Source of the DNA: Actinacidiphila guanduensis
Lineage (GTDB): Bacteria > Actinomycetota > Actinomycetes > Streptomycetales > Streptomycetaceae
Direction: 5' to 3'
Assembly: GCF_900103985.1 (NCBI RefSeq)
Contig: NZ_FNIE01000006.1
Coordinates: 62,001 to 126,000 of the forward strand
DNA length: 64,000 nt
Each line of letters starts with the position of its first letter. Positions within the stretch are counted from its first letter, which is position 1. The notes beneath the pieces were generated by a model, which saw only the letters and a list, made by a program, of their open reading frames with translations, had not been told where the DNA came from and made no database searches. A program made the position numbers and the translations under genes. Positions 8,799 through 17,383 of the stretch are shown here, piece after piece.

Positions 8799-8908
8799 CG
8801 GGCGGGGGCTGCCGGGATACCGGCTTGGGGTGCGGCGGGAGGTCGGGCACGGAGATGACGGCCCGTCAGTAACCCCTAAAATAAGACAACATGGCCACTT
8901 GGCCGTCC

Positions 8909-8936
8909 TGTTCGCGACCCCCAACCCGGATACGCT
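8909..8936 (+). promoter_or_regulatory. Candidate bldA promoter
   Basis: TACGCT at 8931-8936 is an acceptable -10 box 17 bp before the mature tRNA 5' end. The -35 is weak (TGTTCG at 8909-8914, 16-bp spacer). The gap 8595-8953 otherwise holds only the terminator and palindrome listed separately. Confidence 0.35.
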
Positions 8937-8953
8937 TTCATAGCGCCCCGCCG

Positions 8954-9040
8954 GCCCGGATGGTGGAACGCAGACACGGCGAGCTTAAACCTCGCTGCCC
9001 CTCGGGGGGCGTGCCGGTTCGAGTCCGGCTCCGGGCACCA
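8954..9040 (+). tRNA. bldA: tRNA-Leu (anticodon UAA), bldA
   Basis: An 87-nt class II tRNA. Acceptor GCCCGGA (8954-8960) pairs with TCCGGGC (9030-9036), followed by discriminator A and an encoded CCA (9038-9040). The anticodon stem GCGAG/CTCGC (8979-8983, 8991-8995) closes the loop CTTAAAC with anticodon TAA at 8986-8988. There is a long variable arm and a T-arm with GGTTCGAGTCC. The UAA anticodon reads UUA, the rarest codon in streptomycetes. This tRNA is the known developmental regulator bldA, which limits translation of TTA-containing genes for aerial growth and antibiotics. The 3' part is overlapped on the other strand by the prim-pol gene. Confidence 0.97.
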
Positions 9041-9896
9041 TGGACGCCCGGAGGCGGCCGGCGGAGGCCACCGTCGCGGCCGCCTCCCGCTCGCTCAGCC
9101 CGATGTGGACCGCCGCCGTGACCAGTGCCGGCGCCAGCGCGTCCCCCACCCCCGCGTCGTAGGCCCGGCAGGCCGCCCAGAACAGCCGCCCGTTGCGCTC
9201 CCCTTCCCGCGAGTCCAGCACGAAGCGCACCAGAGCCGAGGCCCGGCGCTCGGCCGGGTGGCGCGATCCCCGGTGCCGCGCCTCCTGGGGGGCGGACGGC
9301 GGCTCCAGCAGCGCGAGCAGTTCCGGCGGGACGGCGGCGAACCGGTGCTGCCGGGTGCCGGGCTCCAGCAGGTAGTGGCCGGCCACGGTGCGCGAGCCGG
9401 GGCCCACCAGGTAGCCACCGGCGCCGCGCACGTCTATGCCGGGAGCCAGCCGGCCCACGGAGTTGGGCACCGGGCCGGGTGCGGTCAGCCACAGGTGGCG
9501 GCCACCGGAGGGGGTGCGCACGCAAACGGTTTCCGGCAGCGCGAACCGTCGGCTTTCGGCCAGGGCGGCCAGCGCGGCCGCCCCGTCCGCACCGTGCTTC
9601 ACATCGAGGTCGAGGCCGACGAGGAAGTGCGGGGCGGTGCCGCAGGCCACGCCGTACCCCGTCGCCCAGGGCGCGACGGCGAACAGCGCCCGTATGACGG
9701 CCGGGTCGGTGCTCGCGTCGTGGACGCCGTGGCCGGGGCGGCCGCACTCGCCCCGGCAGTCGGCCGCCCGGGGCTCGTCGCGGTGCGGGGAGCGGATCGC
9801 CGGCAGCTTCGTCCGGGACAGCGGGAAGACGGGCAGGCCGCGCGCGGCGGTCAGCAGCGCGGCGTGCAGGGCACGGATGTGGTCGGGGCGTGGCAT
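8985..9896 (-). CDS. Bifunctional primase/polymerase (prim-pol) domain protein
   Basis: A 303-aa protein of the AEP/prim-pol superfamily, whose members synthesise primers or extend DNA. Visible motifs are GLDLDVKHG with acidic residues Asp96 and Asp98, SGGRHLWL at 130-137, and IDVRGAGGYLVGPGS near 154-168, all in family order. No helicase partner or repA-like region is present, so the role is unknown. The ATG at 9894-9896 is preferred (GGGAG about 8 nt upstream); a GTG 13 codons earlier has no usable spacing. The 3' end is odd: the last 18 codons run antisense through bldA, and the TAA stop (8985-8987) lies in the bldA anticodon loop. The tail GAGLEPARPPRGSEV is therefore tRNA-derived. Confidence 0.8.
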   Translation of the reverse strand: MPRPDHIRALHAALLTAARGLPVFPLSRTKLPAIRSPHRDEPRAADCRGECGRPGHGVHDASTDPAVIRALFAVAPWATGYGVACGTAPHFLVGLDLDVKHGADGAAALAALAESRRFALPETVCVRTPSGGRHLWLTAPGPVPNSVGRLAPGIDVRGAGGYLVGPGSRTVAGHYLLEPGTRQHRFAAVPPELLALLEPPSAPQEARHRGSRHPAERRASALVRFVLDSREGERNGRLFWAACRAYDAGVGDALAPALVTAAVHIGLSEREAAATVASAGRLRASMVPGAGLEPARPPRGSEV

Positions 9897-10165
9897 CGCC
9901 TGCTCCCTGCTGTTCGAACGGGTGTTCGTCTGCACCCTTCAGTGATACCGCGCCGGAAGGCCGCCGTCCACTGCGAATCGCCGCGCGGGGCGCCGGGAAG
10001 GGAGACGAGGGTGCGGCGAGGTACCAGCAAGGGAGGAGCAAGGGAGGGCCGCGCCCGCCCCCGCTGACGGACTGTCGGTGCGGGGTAATACCGTCGGCAC
10101 TGCCGGGGGACGGTGCGGCCGCCGGGCACACAGGTGCGGGGCGATGGGGGAAGACCGAGGGGGAC

Positions 10166-12136
10166 ATGGGGGGCGACATGGACGGACTGCACGCAGGGGA
10201 CGCCGGGGCGTCCGCGGGCGGCGAGGAGCGGCTGGCCGCCGAGGGCGAGACCGCCCTGGCGCGGCTGGTCATGGACGGCGGCGACCTCGCGCACGCCTCC
10301 GGTCACCTGGCCGGCGCCTTCGCCGCCGACCCGCGGCTGCCCGACGCCCACGAAGCACTCGCCGAGTTCGCCCGCCGGGCCGGCGGCCCGCAGGCCGCGC
10401 TCGAACTGTTCGATCCCGACGAGCCGTTCGCCGGCACCCTGATCTGCCGCGCCCACCTGCAGGCCGCCTGCGGGAACTGGCCGGAGGCGCTGATGCTCGT
10501 CGCCGCCGCCGTCCGGGCCGACCACGAGCGCCCCTGGTCGCACGTCGCGTGGCTCACCCAGGAGGCGCTGCCCGCCCTTGTGCCGCCCCAGGCGGTGACC
10601 CAGGCGCTGGCCCACATGGTCACCGCCCTGCCCGACCCGCTGCCCGAGGACGCCCGCGAGGCGGTCCGCCCGTTCCACGACCTGGCCGCCGCCGTGGTCG
10701 AACAGCACCGGGGCGACGCCTCCCTGGCCGCCATCGGCTCCGCCCTGGCCCGCCGCATGGGCGACACCGACCGGGCGGTCGCCTGGGCCGAGCGAGCCCA
10801 CCGCCTGCAGCCGGACCACATCCCCGCCGTCATGCTCGGCTACGCCCTGCGGGCCGCCGGGCGCCCGGACGAGGCGCTGCGGGTCTGGCAGGAGGAGATC
10901 GCCCGGGACGGCTCCGACCTGTCGCTGATGGTGGACATCGCCGAGCTGTACGCCTCCACCGGCCGCCCCGGGCTCGGCCTGCCCTGGGCCGAGCGGGCCG
11001 CCGCGGCCGACCCGGAGCACCCGCAGGCCGCGCCCGCGGTACTCGGCGTGCGGTACGCCGCCGACGGCGACCCGGCGCACTTGCTGGCGCTCGCCGACCA
11101 CCTGCGCACCCGCCCCGACCACCCCTACGCCGCCACCGTGCTGGCCCGGCACAGTGAGTGGCAGCCCTGGCTCGGCGTGGTGGCCACCGCCACCGAGGCC
11201 ACCGTCAACGTGCTGCACCGCATCCTGGACGACCCCGAGATGGGCGCCGACCGCACGGCCGGCGTGCAGCTGGCCGCCTCCATGATCGAGCCGCCCAGCG
11301 CGTCGCTGGCCTTCCTCGCGGCCTTCCCGCGCGGCGAGATCGTCAACCGATCGGTGGGCGAACCCGATCCGCGCGAGCCGGTGCGCCCGGTCGGCCGCGC
11401 CGTGTGGCGGTACGAGGGGCTGACCGCCCACCCCGCCGTGCCGGCCCCGTCACCGGAGGCGGCGCGGCTGGTGCGCGACACCGCGTCGGCCACCTGGCCG
11501 CACATCCCGGCCGCCTACGACCACGGGGTGCGGCTGTCCGGGCTCGCGCTGGACGACCTGCTCGGCGTCCTGGCGCACCCGCCGGAGCCGCCCGACGACC
11601 AGCAGGGCCGCTTCCTGCGGGCGCATCGCCCGGAGTTGTGGATCCGCGCGGTGCAGACCTTCGCCTGCCTGGGCCTGGCCCACCACCGGGCCGACGAGCC
11701 ATGGGTGGGATCGGTGCGCCGCTCGGTGCTGCTCGACCTGCTCGACGGGCCCGAGGACTGGGTGAGCGAAGCGGCGGCCTTCGCCATGGTGGCCACCGCC
11801 TGGGTGGACCCCTCGGTCCGCGAGGACGCCGGGCTGCGGGTGACGGAGCGGATGCTCGCCGCCGCCACGGCCTACCGCACCCGCGAGGTCACCGTGCTGG
11901 GCTCGCTGTGCCGGCTGGTGCTGCTGTGCCCGTGGCTGGAGCCGGCCTGCGGCGACCTCGCCCGCGACCTGCTCGCGGCGATCCGCCGCTCGGCCGACGA
12001 GGTGCCGGCCGGCGCCGGGGACCGCGCGCGGGAGATGGCGCGGGCCGCCGAGGCGCGGGGCCGGTCCCGCCTCCCGGCGCCGGGCCCGGCCGAACCCCAG
12101 CGGCGCCGCGGGCTGTTCCGCCGCCGCAGGGGCTGA
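10166..12136 (+). CDS. Large TPR-like helical repeat protein
   Basis: This 656-aa soluble protein is rich in Ala and Leu helices. The middle (about 150-340) reads like degenerate tetratricopeptide repeats, with units such as DTDRAVAWAERAHRLQPDHIP and GRPDEALRVWQEEIARDGSDL, each with an A-x-x-A/P turn. The C-terminal third is helical and ends in a basic RRRGLFRRRRG tail. No catalytic motif was found. The role is probably scaffolding or protein-protein contact; I cannot name a partner. The open frame extends upstream, but the ATG at 10166 follows GAGGGGGAC and begins the conserved-looking part; an ATG 12 nt later is an alternative. The 270-bp gap before it (9897-10165) shows nothing recognisable. 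Confidence 0.75.
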   Translation: MGGDMDGLHAGDAGASAGGEERLAAEGETALARLVMDGGDLAHASGHLAGAFAADPRLPDAHEALAEFARRAGGPQAALELFDPDEPFAGTLICRAHLQAACGNWPEALMLVAAAVRADHERPWSHVAWLTQEALPALVPPQAVTQALAHMVTALPDPLPEDAREAVRPFHDLAAAVVEQHRGDASLAAIGSALARRMGDTDRAVAWAERAHRLQPDHIPAVMLGYALRAAGRPDEALRVWQEEIARDGSDLSLMVDIAELYASTGRPGLGLPWAERAAAADPEHPQAAPAVLGVRYAADGDPAHLLALADHLRTRPDHPYAATVLARHSEWQPWLGVVATATEATVNVLHRILDDPEMGADRTAGVQLAASMIEPPSASLAFLAAFPRGEIVNRSVGEPDPREPVRPVGRAVWRYEGLTAHPAVPAPSPEAARLVRDTASATWPHIPAAYDHGVRLSGLALDDLLGVLAHPPEPPDDQQGRFLRAHRPELWIRAVQTFACLGLAHHRADEPWVGSVRRSVLLDLLDGPEDWVSEAAAFAMVATAWVDPSVREDAGLRVTERMLAAATAYRTREVTVLGSLCRLVLLCPWLEPACGDLARDLLAAIRRSADEVPAGAGDRAREMARAAEARGRSRLPAPGPAEPQRRRGLFRRRRG

Positions 12137-12187
12137 GCGGGCGGGCCGGGCACCCGGGTGCGGACCGGAAGGGTGCCAGGCGGGGCG

Positions 12188-12421
12188 CTAGCCGAGGTTG
12201 CGGGCGGCGCGGCGCAGGTCGTACTCGTGGACGAGGGCCTTGGCGTGGCCGTAGGACAGGTCGTGCTCGCTGCGCAGCCAGCTGACCTTCTCGTCGAAGC
12301 GGAGGAATGAGGGTCCGTCGGCCAGGTCGCGCAGCCAGTCGCTGACCTCGCGGCCGGTGCACTGCGGGATGCGGTCGAGCAGGTTCCGGTGGGTCTCGGC
12401 GGAGAAATGCTGCTGGTACAT
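12188..12421 (-). CDS. DUF4287-type small protein
   Basis: 77 aa. The pattern S-x-E-T-x-x-x-L-D-R-I-P, W-L-R-D-L-A-D-G, then W-L-R-S-E-H-D-L-S-Y-G-H-A-K-A-L-V-H-E-Y matches the DUF4287 helical family, often found alone or with a DUF5655 domain. The function is unknown. It is convergent with the TPR-like gene 51 bp away, and a GCACCCGGGTGC palindrome lies in that gap. Confidence 0.75.
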   Translation of the reverse strand: MYQQHFSAETHRNLLDRIPQCTGREVSDWLRDLADGPSFLRFDEKVSWLRSEHDLSYGHAKALVHEYDLRRAARNLG

Positions 12422-12545
12422 AGGCGCCTCCGGTATGCGTTCCGGTCACCCCACCGTGCCCGAGCCGACCGGCGTTGGCAACCATCGTGCGGGTGCGGAT
12501 ATGGGTGCGAAGGCGCGGCGCCGGGCGCGGAGTAGGGTCGCCGTC

Positions 12546-12890
12546 ATGGCCGAGTACGCCGACCACCCGGAAGAAACCGCGCTGCGCGCCGCCGTGGAGC
12601 GCCTGGCCGGCCGGCTGCGGTCGCTGCCGCAGCGCCGCCTGACCGCCGGGGCGGCGGCCGAGGGGCTGGCCACTGCCCGCTGGCTCGCCCGGCAGGCGCA
12701 GGCACTGGAGTTCCCCGACCGCGCGCCCCTCGAAATCCCCGACGACGGGGTCTTCACGGTCGGCGACCAACTGGCCGTCGCGGGCCACGATCTGCTGCTC
12801 GCCCTCGAAGCCGCCGAGCCCGCCGCGGCCTCGCTGGTGCGCGCCGAAGCACTGGAACGGCTCTCCCGCACCGCCAAGGCCGTCGGCTGA
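12546..12890 (+). CDS. Conserved hypothetical protein
   Basis: 114-aa all-helical acidic protein (EETALRAAVERLAGRLRSL near the N-terminus) with no membrane segment and no recognised motif. The ATG at 12546 has AGGG 8 nt upstream. The reading frame is open earlier, but that part is Cys/Arg-rich and unlike coding sequence here. It is convergent with the gene at 13066. The 175-bp gap between them contains four spaced CCTGTT words but no convincing terminator. Confidence 0.6.
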   Translation: MAEYADHPEETALRAAVERLAGRLRSLPQRRLTAGAAAEGLATARWLARQAQALEFPDRAPLEIPDDGVFTVGDQLAVAGHDLLLALEAAEPAAASLVRAEALERLSRTAKAVG

Positions 12891-13065
12891 GCCCACCCGG
12901 GGCCCGCTGGGGCCGCAGGCGGGCACGGGGGCCGGGGAGGGCGCTCCAGGGCCCCGCACGGGGCGCGGAAGGCCCAGCACGGCCCTGTTGCGGGCCGAGC
13001 CGGGCCTGTTGGGACCTGTTCGGGACCTGTTGCCGAGGCGGCTCGGGTGCGTCCGTCTGCCGCCG

Positions 13066-13971
13066 CTACAGCGACGCGACCACGCGGTCGGCGAGGACGT
13101 ACACACTCTCCTCACCGAAGGCGAAGGTGAGCGCGTACGCGCCGGCTATCGCCGAGCCGCCGCGCAGCACGGGAACCTCGCCGCGGTCGAGCGCCTCGGT
13201 CAGCCGCAGGGCGGTCTCGCGGTGCCCGGGCGTCATGCACAGCGTGGTGCCGTCCGCGAACACGTAGACGTCCAGGGTGCCGAGCGGGCCGGGGCGGACG
13301 TCGGCGAGCGGGATGCGCGCGTCGGCGAGGTCGGACAGTCGCTCGGCGGTCTGGTCCTGGGAGGCGACGACCGGGGAGGGCGCGAAGTCCGGGCCCGAGG
13401 GGTGCGGGATGGCGCCCGGCGCGGGCAGTACGGCCTCGGGCGCCTCGGGTTCCGCGCCCTGGGCCGAGGCGTCCAGCAGCGGTTCGAGGCCGGCGAAGTC
13501 CGCCTGGCGGGGCAGGTAGGGCAGGACCGGCGGGACCTCGTAGTCGGCCAGGGCCGCGGCCGTCTCGGGGCCGTCCGCGCCCTCCGTGCCGCCCGCACCG
13601 TCGAAGGCGGCCAAGGCGTCAGGGCCGGCCAGTCCGTCGGGACCGAGGACATCACCTGTCGCACCGTAGGGGCCGTGTACCGTCAGGCCGCCGTCGACGG
13701 CGGCCTCGCGGGCCTCCTGTTCGGCCCAGAAGGCGCGGGCCTCGGCGAGTTCGCGGTCCCGCTCGTCGGCGAGCGCCTCGGCGACGGCGGTGCGGATGTC
13801 GGCGGTGCAGTCCCTGGGGGCCGGGACCTCGGAGCCGGCGCCCATGGCCGCCAGGTCGCGGCGCAGAGCGGTCAGCTCCCGGCGCGCGCCACGGGCGGTG
13901 AACAGGGCTGCGGTACCCGCGGCCACGGCGAGTCCCGCGGCGACCAGCAGGACGGTGAAGTTGGCACTCAC
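13066..13971 (-). CDS. Membrane-anchored protein of unknown function
   Basis: 301 aa. One N-terminal transmembrane segment (about 4-25, VLLVAAGLAVAAGTAALF) is followed by a charged helical part (RRELTALRRDLAAM), a Pro/Ala/Glu-rich low-complexity middle and a compact C-terminal domain (about 225-301) with LDVYVFADGTTLCMTPGH and ALTFAFGEESVYVLADRV. It is probably bitopic with the bulk in the cytoplasm. The GTG at 13969-13971 has a good GGGAG site 7 nt upstream; the ATG at 14037 does not. I do not recognise the family. Confidence 0.65.
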   Translation of the reverse strand: MSANFTVLLVAAGLAVAAGTAALFTARGARRELTALRRDLAAMGAGSEVPAPRDCTADIRTAVAEALADERDRELAEARAFWAEQEAREAAVDGGLTVHGPYGATGDVLGPDGLAGPDALAAFDGAGGTEGADGPETAAALADYEVPPVLPYLPRQADFAGLEPLLDASAQGAEPEAPEAVLPAPGAIPHPSGPDFAPSPVVASQDQTAERLSDLADARIPLADVRPGPLGTLDVYVFADGTTLCMTPGHRETALRLTEALDRGEVPVLRGGSAIAGAYALTFAFGEESVYVLADRVVASL

Positions 13972-14150
13972 TGACGTACTCCCGACTGACGCGACCCGAG
14001 CAATGCCCACCAGAGTGGCGGGTGAAACTTCCTCCATCCATCACTCTGCCGGTAAACCCCTGGCCCGCGCAGTGCGGAACGTCATGGATTGACCGGGTCT
14101 GCGCCGCAGCCCTTTTCCGAACCACCGCCATTGACCTGCACAAATGGGGG

Positions 14151-14180
14151 CGCCCCCGGGAAAATCACATCCCGGGGGCG
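14151..14180. terminator. Strong stem-loop downstream of the thiolase gene
   Basis: A perfect 11-bp stem, CGCCCCCGGGA (14151-14161) and its complement (14170-14180), has an 8-nt loop. It lies 130 bp after the thiolase stop on the minus strand and before the gene starting at 13971. The 339-bp gap 13972-14310 holds nothing else recognisable. Confidence 0.65.
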
Positions 14181-14310
14181 AAATGATTGCGACTTACATC
14201 ACACTCCGTGCACAGTGAAGTCATATCGTCACAGAAGGCGATGAAAGGCTCGGCGGACGGGCTGCCGAGCGGCTTGGTGGCGCCTTGCTGAGCGCCTTGG
14301 TGAGGCGGCT

Positions 14311-15531
14311 TCAGGAAAGGCGCTCGATCACCATCGCCATGCCCTGTCCGCCCCCGACGCACATGGTCTCCAGGCCGAACTGCTTGTCGTGGAACTGGAG
14401 GCTGTTGATGAGCGTGCCGGTGATGCGGGCGCCGGTCATGCCGAAGGGGTGGCCGACCGCGATGGCGCCGCCGTTGACGTTCAGCCGGTCCAGGTCGATG
14501 CCCAGCGCCTGGTAGGAGGGGATGACCTGGGCGGCGAACGCCTCGTTGATCTCCACCAGGTCGATGTCGCCGATCGTCATCCCGGCCCGCTTGAGCGCCT
14601 GGGTGGACGCCTCGACCGGCCCGTAGCCCATGATCTCGGGCGACAGCGCGGAGACGCCGGTGGACACCACGCGGGCGAGCGGGGTGATGCCGAGTTCGCG
14701 TGCCTTGGTGTCGGACATGACCACCAGGGCGGCGGCGCCGTCGTTGAGGGGGCAGCAGTTCCCCGCGGTCACCGTGCCGTCGGGCCGGAAGACCGGCTTC
14801 AGGGCGGAGACGCCCTCCATGGTGACGCCCGCGCGCGGCCCGTCGTCCTTGGCGACGACCGTGCCGTCGGGCAGGGTCACCGGCGTGATCTCGCGCTCCC
14901 AGAAGCCGTTCTTCAGCGCCTCCTCGGCGAGGTTCTGCGAGCGGACGCCGAACTCGTCCTGCTCCCGGCGGCCGATGCCCTTGAGCAGCGCGAGGTTCTC
15001 CGCGGTCTGGCCCATGGCGATGTACGCGTCCGGCACCGCGCCGTCCTCACGCGGGTCGTGCCACTCGGCGGCGCCTTCCTCGGCCCGCTTCGCGGTACGC
15101 GCCTGGGCGTCGTCGAAGTAGGGGTTCATCGTCTCCGGCAGGGAGTCGGAGCTGCCCTTGGCGAAGCGGGAGACCATCTCCACGCCCGCCGAGACGAATA
15201 CGTCGCCCTCGCCGGCGCGGATCGCGTGCATGGCCATCCGGGTGGTCTGCAGCGAGGACGAGCAGTAGCGGGTGACGGTGCAGCCCGGCAGGTGGTCCAT
15301 GCCCATCCGGACGGCCACGATCCGGGCCATGTTGAAGCCCTGCTCGCCGCCGGGCAGACCGCAGCCGAGCATCAGGTCGTCGATCTCGCGCGGGTCGAGC
15401 TGGGGCACCTTGTCCAGGGCGGTACGGATGATGGTGGCGGTCAGCTCATCGGGGCGCAGCTCCTTGAGCGAGCCCTTGAAGGCCCGCCCGATGGGCGAGC
15501 GGGCGGCTGAGACGATGACGGCTTCGGGCAT
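14311..15531 (-). CDS. Acetyl-CoA C-acetyltransferase (thiolase)
   Basis: 406-aa thiolase that either condenses two acetyl-CoA or cleaves 3-ketoacyl-CoA in fatty acid degradation. The catalytic triad is clear: nucleophile Cys90 in RYCSSSLQT, His361 in [11 protein letters not shown] and Cys391 in [10 protein letters not shown]. Start choice: the ATG at 15529-15531 has GGAG about 9 nt upstream; a GTG three codons earlier sits directly on the GAGGA. Near-identity of such enzymes to FadA/AtoB types does not fix the direction. It is monocistronic, with a 283-bp upstream gap shared with the toxin-antitoxin genes. Confidence 0.93.
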   Translation of the reverse strand: MPEAVIVSAARSPIGRAFKGSLKELRPDELTATIIRTALDKVPQLDPREIDDLMLGCGLPGGEQGFNMARIVAVRMGMDHLPGCTVTRYCSSSLQTTRMAMHAIRAGEGDVFVSAGVEMVSRFAKGSSDSLPETMNPYFDDAQARTAKRAEEGAAEWHDPREDGAVPDAYIAMGQTAENLALLKGIGRREQDEFGVRSQNLAEEALKNGFWEREITPVTLPDGTVVAKDDGPRAGVTMEGVSALKPVFRPDGTVTAGNCCPLNDGAAALVVMSDTKARELGITPLARVVSTGVSALSPEIMGYGPVEASTQALKRAGMTIGDIDLVEINEAFAAQVIPSYQALGIDLDRLNVNGGAIAVGHPFGMTGARITGTLINSLQFHDKQFGLETMCVGGGQGMAMVIERLS

Positions 15532-15785
15532 CGCGGACACTCCTCGTCGAGGCTGCGGACGGCACGCGGGCGACGCGCACCGGTGCGTTCGGTCCGCCCG
15601 GCCCCGGTCGGGCGCACACGCGGACCCCCTGCGAAGTTACCCGCGCGTAGAGCAGCGAGTCACCAGGCCGCCCCTGTGACACGGGCTACTTTCCGAGCGC
15701 TTGCTCACCCGCGATGGTACGTCCCGCACCCACCCCGCCGTCAGACCAGACTCCACGCGATGCCGTCCCGCAACAGCCGATCCTC

Positions 15786-15808
15786 GTGTACACACGCACG
15801 CGTACACT
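15786..15808. promoter_or_regulatory. Operator and promoter of the toxin-antitoxin pair
   Basis: The palindrome GTGTACAC (15786-15793) and a second half-site GTACAC (15802-15807) flank an ACGCACGC spacer. TACACT (15803-15808) can act as a -10 box only 6 nt before the antitoxin ATG, and no Shine-Dalgarno sequence is present. This suggests an autoregulated, leaderless transcript with the repressor site over the promoter. Confidence 0.5.
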
Positions 15809-15814
15809 GGCGGC

Positions 15815-16087
15815 ATGACGGAGAACAGCGTGACGGTAAGGGAAGCCCGCGCGCACCTCGCGGACCACATCAACCGGGCCGAGGAGGGCATTGCGACCGT
15901 CATCACGCGCAATGGCGCTCCCGTCGCGGCCGTGGTACCGATCGCGGACTTCGAAGCGCTGGAGGAAGCGGCCGACGTGATGCTGGCACGCGAGGCGGAG
16001 GCCGTCCTCGCCGAGGGCGCTCCCACGGTGGGGATGGCGGAGCTGCTGGCGGACCTGTTCACCGACCATGGCGGCGAGGCGGCGTGA
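15815..16087 (+). CDS. Phd/YefM-family antitoxin
   Basis: 90 aa. The N-terminal Phd/YefM fold is typical: SVTVREARAHLADHINRAEEG, then the strands TVITRNGAPVAAVVPIADFEAL. The acidic C-terminal helix is the presumed toxin-binding arm. It should neutralise the downstream RelE-type toxin and repress its own promoter at the palindromes just upstream. The stop overlaps the toxin start (GTGA), giving translational coupling so that antitoxin is made first. The ATG at 15815 is preferred over the longer frame because the operator and -10 lie directly before it. Confidence 0.9.
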   Translation: MTENSVTVREARAHLADHINRAEEGIATVITRNGAPVAAVVPIADFEALEEAADVMLAREAEAVLAEGAPTVGMAELLADLFTDHGGEAA

Positions 16088-16353
16088 AGTACGCCTTCCG
16101 GTTCACCACGGCGGCGCAGCGGCAGCTCCGCGCCATCAGCCGGCCCGACGCCATGCGCATCCTGGCGGCGCTGACCACGCTCGGCGACGACCCCTACCGC
16201 CAGGACGCCGACGTCAAGAAGCTCACCGGGCCGTCGGGACTCTACCGCCTCCGGGTCGGCAGCTACCGGGTCGCCTACCAGGTCAATGACGGTGAACTCG
16301 TCATCCTCGTCGTGAAGATGGGCGACCGGCGGGACGTGTACCGCAACCTCTGA
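16084..16353 (+). CDS. RelE/ParE-family toxin
   Basis: 89-aa toxin of the RelE superfamily: KYAFRFTTAAQRQLRAI at the N-terminus, the middle DVKKLTGPSGLYRLRVGSYRVAYQ, and a C-terminal strand with VVKMGDRRDVYRNL. In RelE-type toxins these basic residues and the terminal Arg/Tyr bind and cut mRNA in the ribosome; that activity is inferred. The GTG start overlaps the antitoxin stop by 4 nt. The stop is followed by the convergent ppx gene after 43 bp. Confidence 0.9.
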   Translation: MKYAFRFTTAAQRQLRAISRPDAMRILAALTTLGDDPYRQDADVKKLTGPSGLYRLRVGSYRVAYQVNDGELVILVVKMGDRRDVYRNL

Positions 16354-16396
16354 CCGGGCCGCATGCCTCGCCGACGCCCGCTTCGGGCTCCGGCCG

Positions 16397-17383
16397 TCAC
16401 CTCGGGGCCGGTATCAGCGACCACGCGATGCCGTCCAGGATGTCGTGCTCCGAGACCAGGACCTCCTCGGCGGAGGTGCGGTCCATGATGCGCAGGAGGA
16501 TCAGGGCGCCGGCGGCGATCACGTCTACGCGGCCCTCGTGCATGACGGGGATCGCGGCCCGTTCGGCGTGGGTTGCGGCCTGGAGGCGGGCGGCGATGCG
16601 GCGGACCTGCTCCAGGGGGATGCGGGAGTGGTGGATCGCCGCGGAGTCGTACGCGGGCAGGTCGAGGGCGATGCCGGCGACGGTGGTGACCGATCCGGCC
16701 AGGCCCACCAGGGTGCGGGCCCGGCCGAAGGGGACCGCGGCCTCGGCCTGGTCGAGGGCCGCGTCGATGTCGGCGGTCATGGCCGCGATCTGGGCGGGCT
16801 CGGGCGGGTCGGTGACGGCGCCGTCGCGCAGCAGGTGGCGCTCCGTCAGCCGTACGCAGCCGATGTCCACCGAGCGGGCGGCGGCCACCGTGCTCCCGCC
16901 GAGCACGAACTCGGTGGAGCCGCCGCCGATGTCCACCACGAGGTAGGGCGCCTGGAGGTCCTGGTCCCCCGTCAGCTCCCTGGTGGCGCCGGTGAAGGAG
17001 AACTCCGCCTCCTGGGCGCCGGAGATGACCTCGGGCTCGACACCCAGGATGTCCACCACCCCGCGGACGAACTCCTCGCGGTTCTCCGCGTCCCTGGAGG
17101 CGGAGGTGGCGACGAACCGTACGCGGCCGGGCTCGACACCATGGTCGCGGATCACCTGCGCGTACTCCCGGCACGCGGCGAAGGTGCGCTCCAGCGCCTC
17201 GGGCGCCAGGCGCCCGGTGCGGTCGACGCCCTGGCCGAGCCGGACGATCCGCATCCGGCGGTCCAGGTCGACCGCCTCCCCTGTCGCGGGGTCGAGGTCC
17301 GCCACCAGGAGGCGGATCGAGTTCGTGCCGCAGTCCACCGCCGCGACCCTGCCGCGACCCGTGCCGCCCCGCGCCCCGCTCAC
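16397..17383 (-). CDS. ppx: Ppx/GppA exopolyphosphatase family protein
   Basis: 328-aa ASKHA-fold phosphatase. The first phosphate loop AVDCGTNSIRLLVAD (about 15-29) and second loop VVDIGGGSTEFVLG (about 155-168) are intact, and the C-terminus has GRVDVIAAGALIL. It hydrolyses terminal phosphate of polyphosphate and/or pppGpp, affecting the stringent response. The GTG at 17381-17383 overlaps the DUF501 stop (GTGA) and has GAGGAG upstream, so the two are translationally coupled. It is the last gene of the eno-divIC-DUF501-ppx row. Confidence 0.9.
   Translation of the reverse strand: MSGARGGTGRGRVAAVDCGTNSIRLLVADLDPATGEAVDLDRRMRIVRLGQGVDRTGRLAPEALERTFAACREYAQVIRDHGVEPGRVRFVATSASRDAENREEFVRGVVDILGVEPEVISGAQEAEFSFTGATRELTGDQDLQAPYLVVDIGGGSTEFVLGGSTVAAARSVDIGCVRLTERHLLRDGAVTDPPEPAQIAAMTADIDAALDQAEAAVPFGRARTLVGLAGSVTTVAGIALDLPAYDSAAIHHSRIPLEQVRRIAARLQAATHAERAAIPVMHEGRVDVIAAGALILLRIMDRTSAEEVLVSEHDILDGIAWSLIPAPR

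Noticed and set aside
10078-11157. Arg/Pro/Gly-rich frames parallel to the TPR-like gene
   Set aside because: Composition typical of frame-shifted high-GC coding DNA; no start signal.
12984-13031. Four CCTGTT words in 48 bp (12984, 13005, 13015, 13026)
   Set aside because: Suggestive of a direct-repeat operator, but spacing is irregular and the gap is convergent (between two gene ends), where no operator is expected.
14165-14362. A 65-codon minus-strand frame between the thiolase and membrane-protein genes
   Set aside because: It overlaps the thiolase 3' end and the terminator hairpin, and has no coding character.
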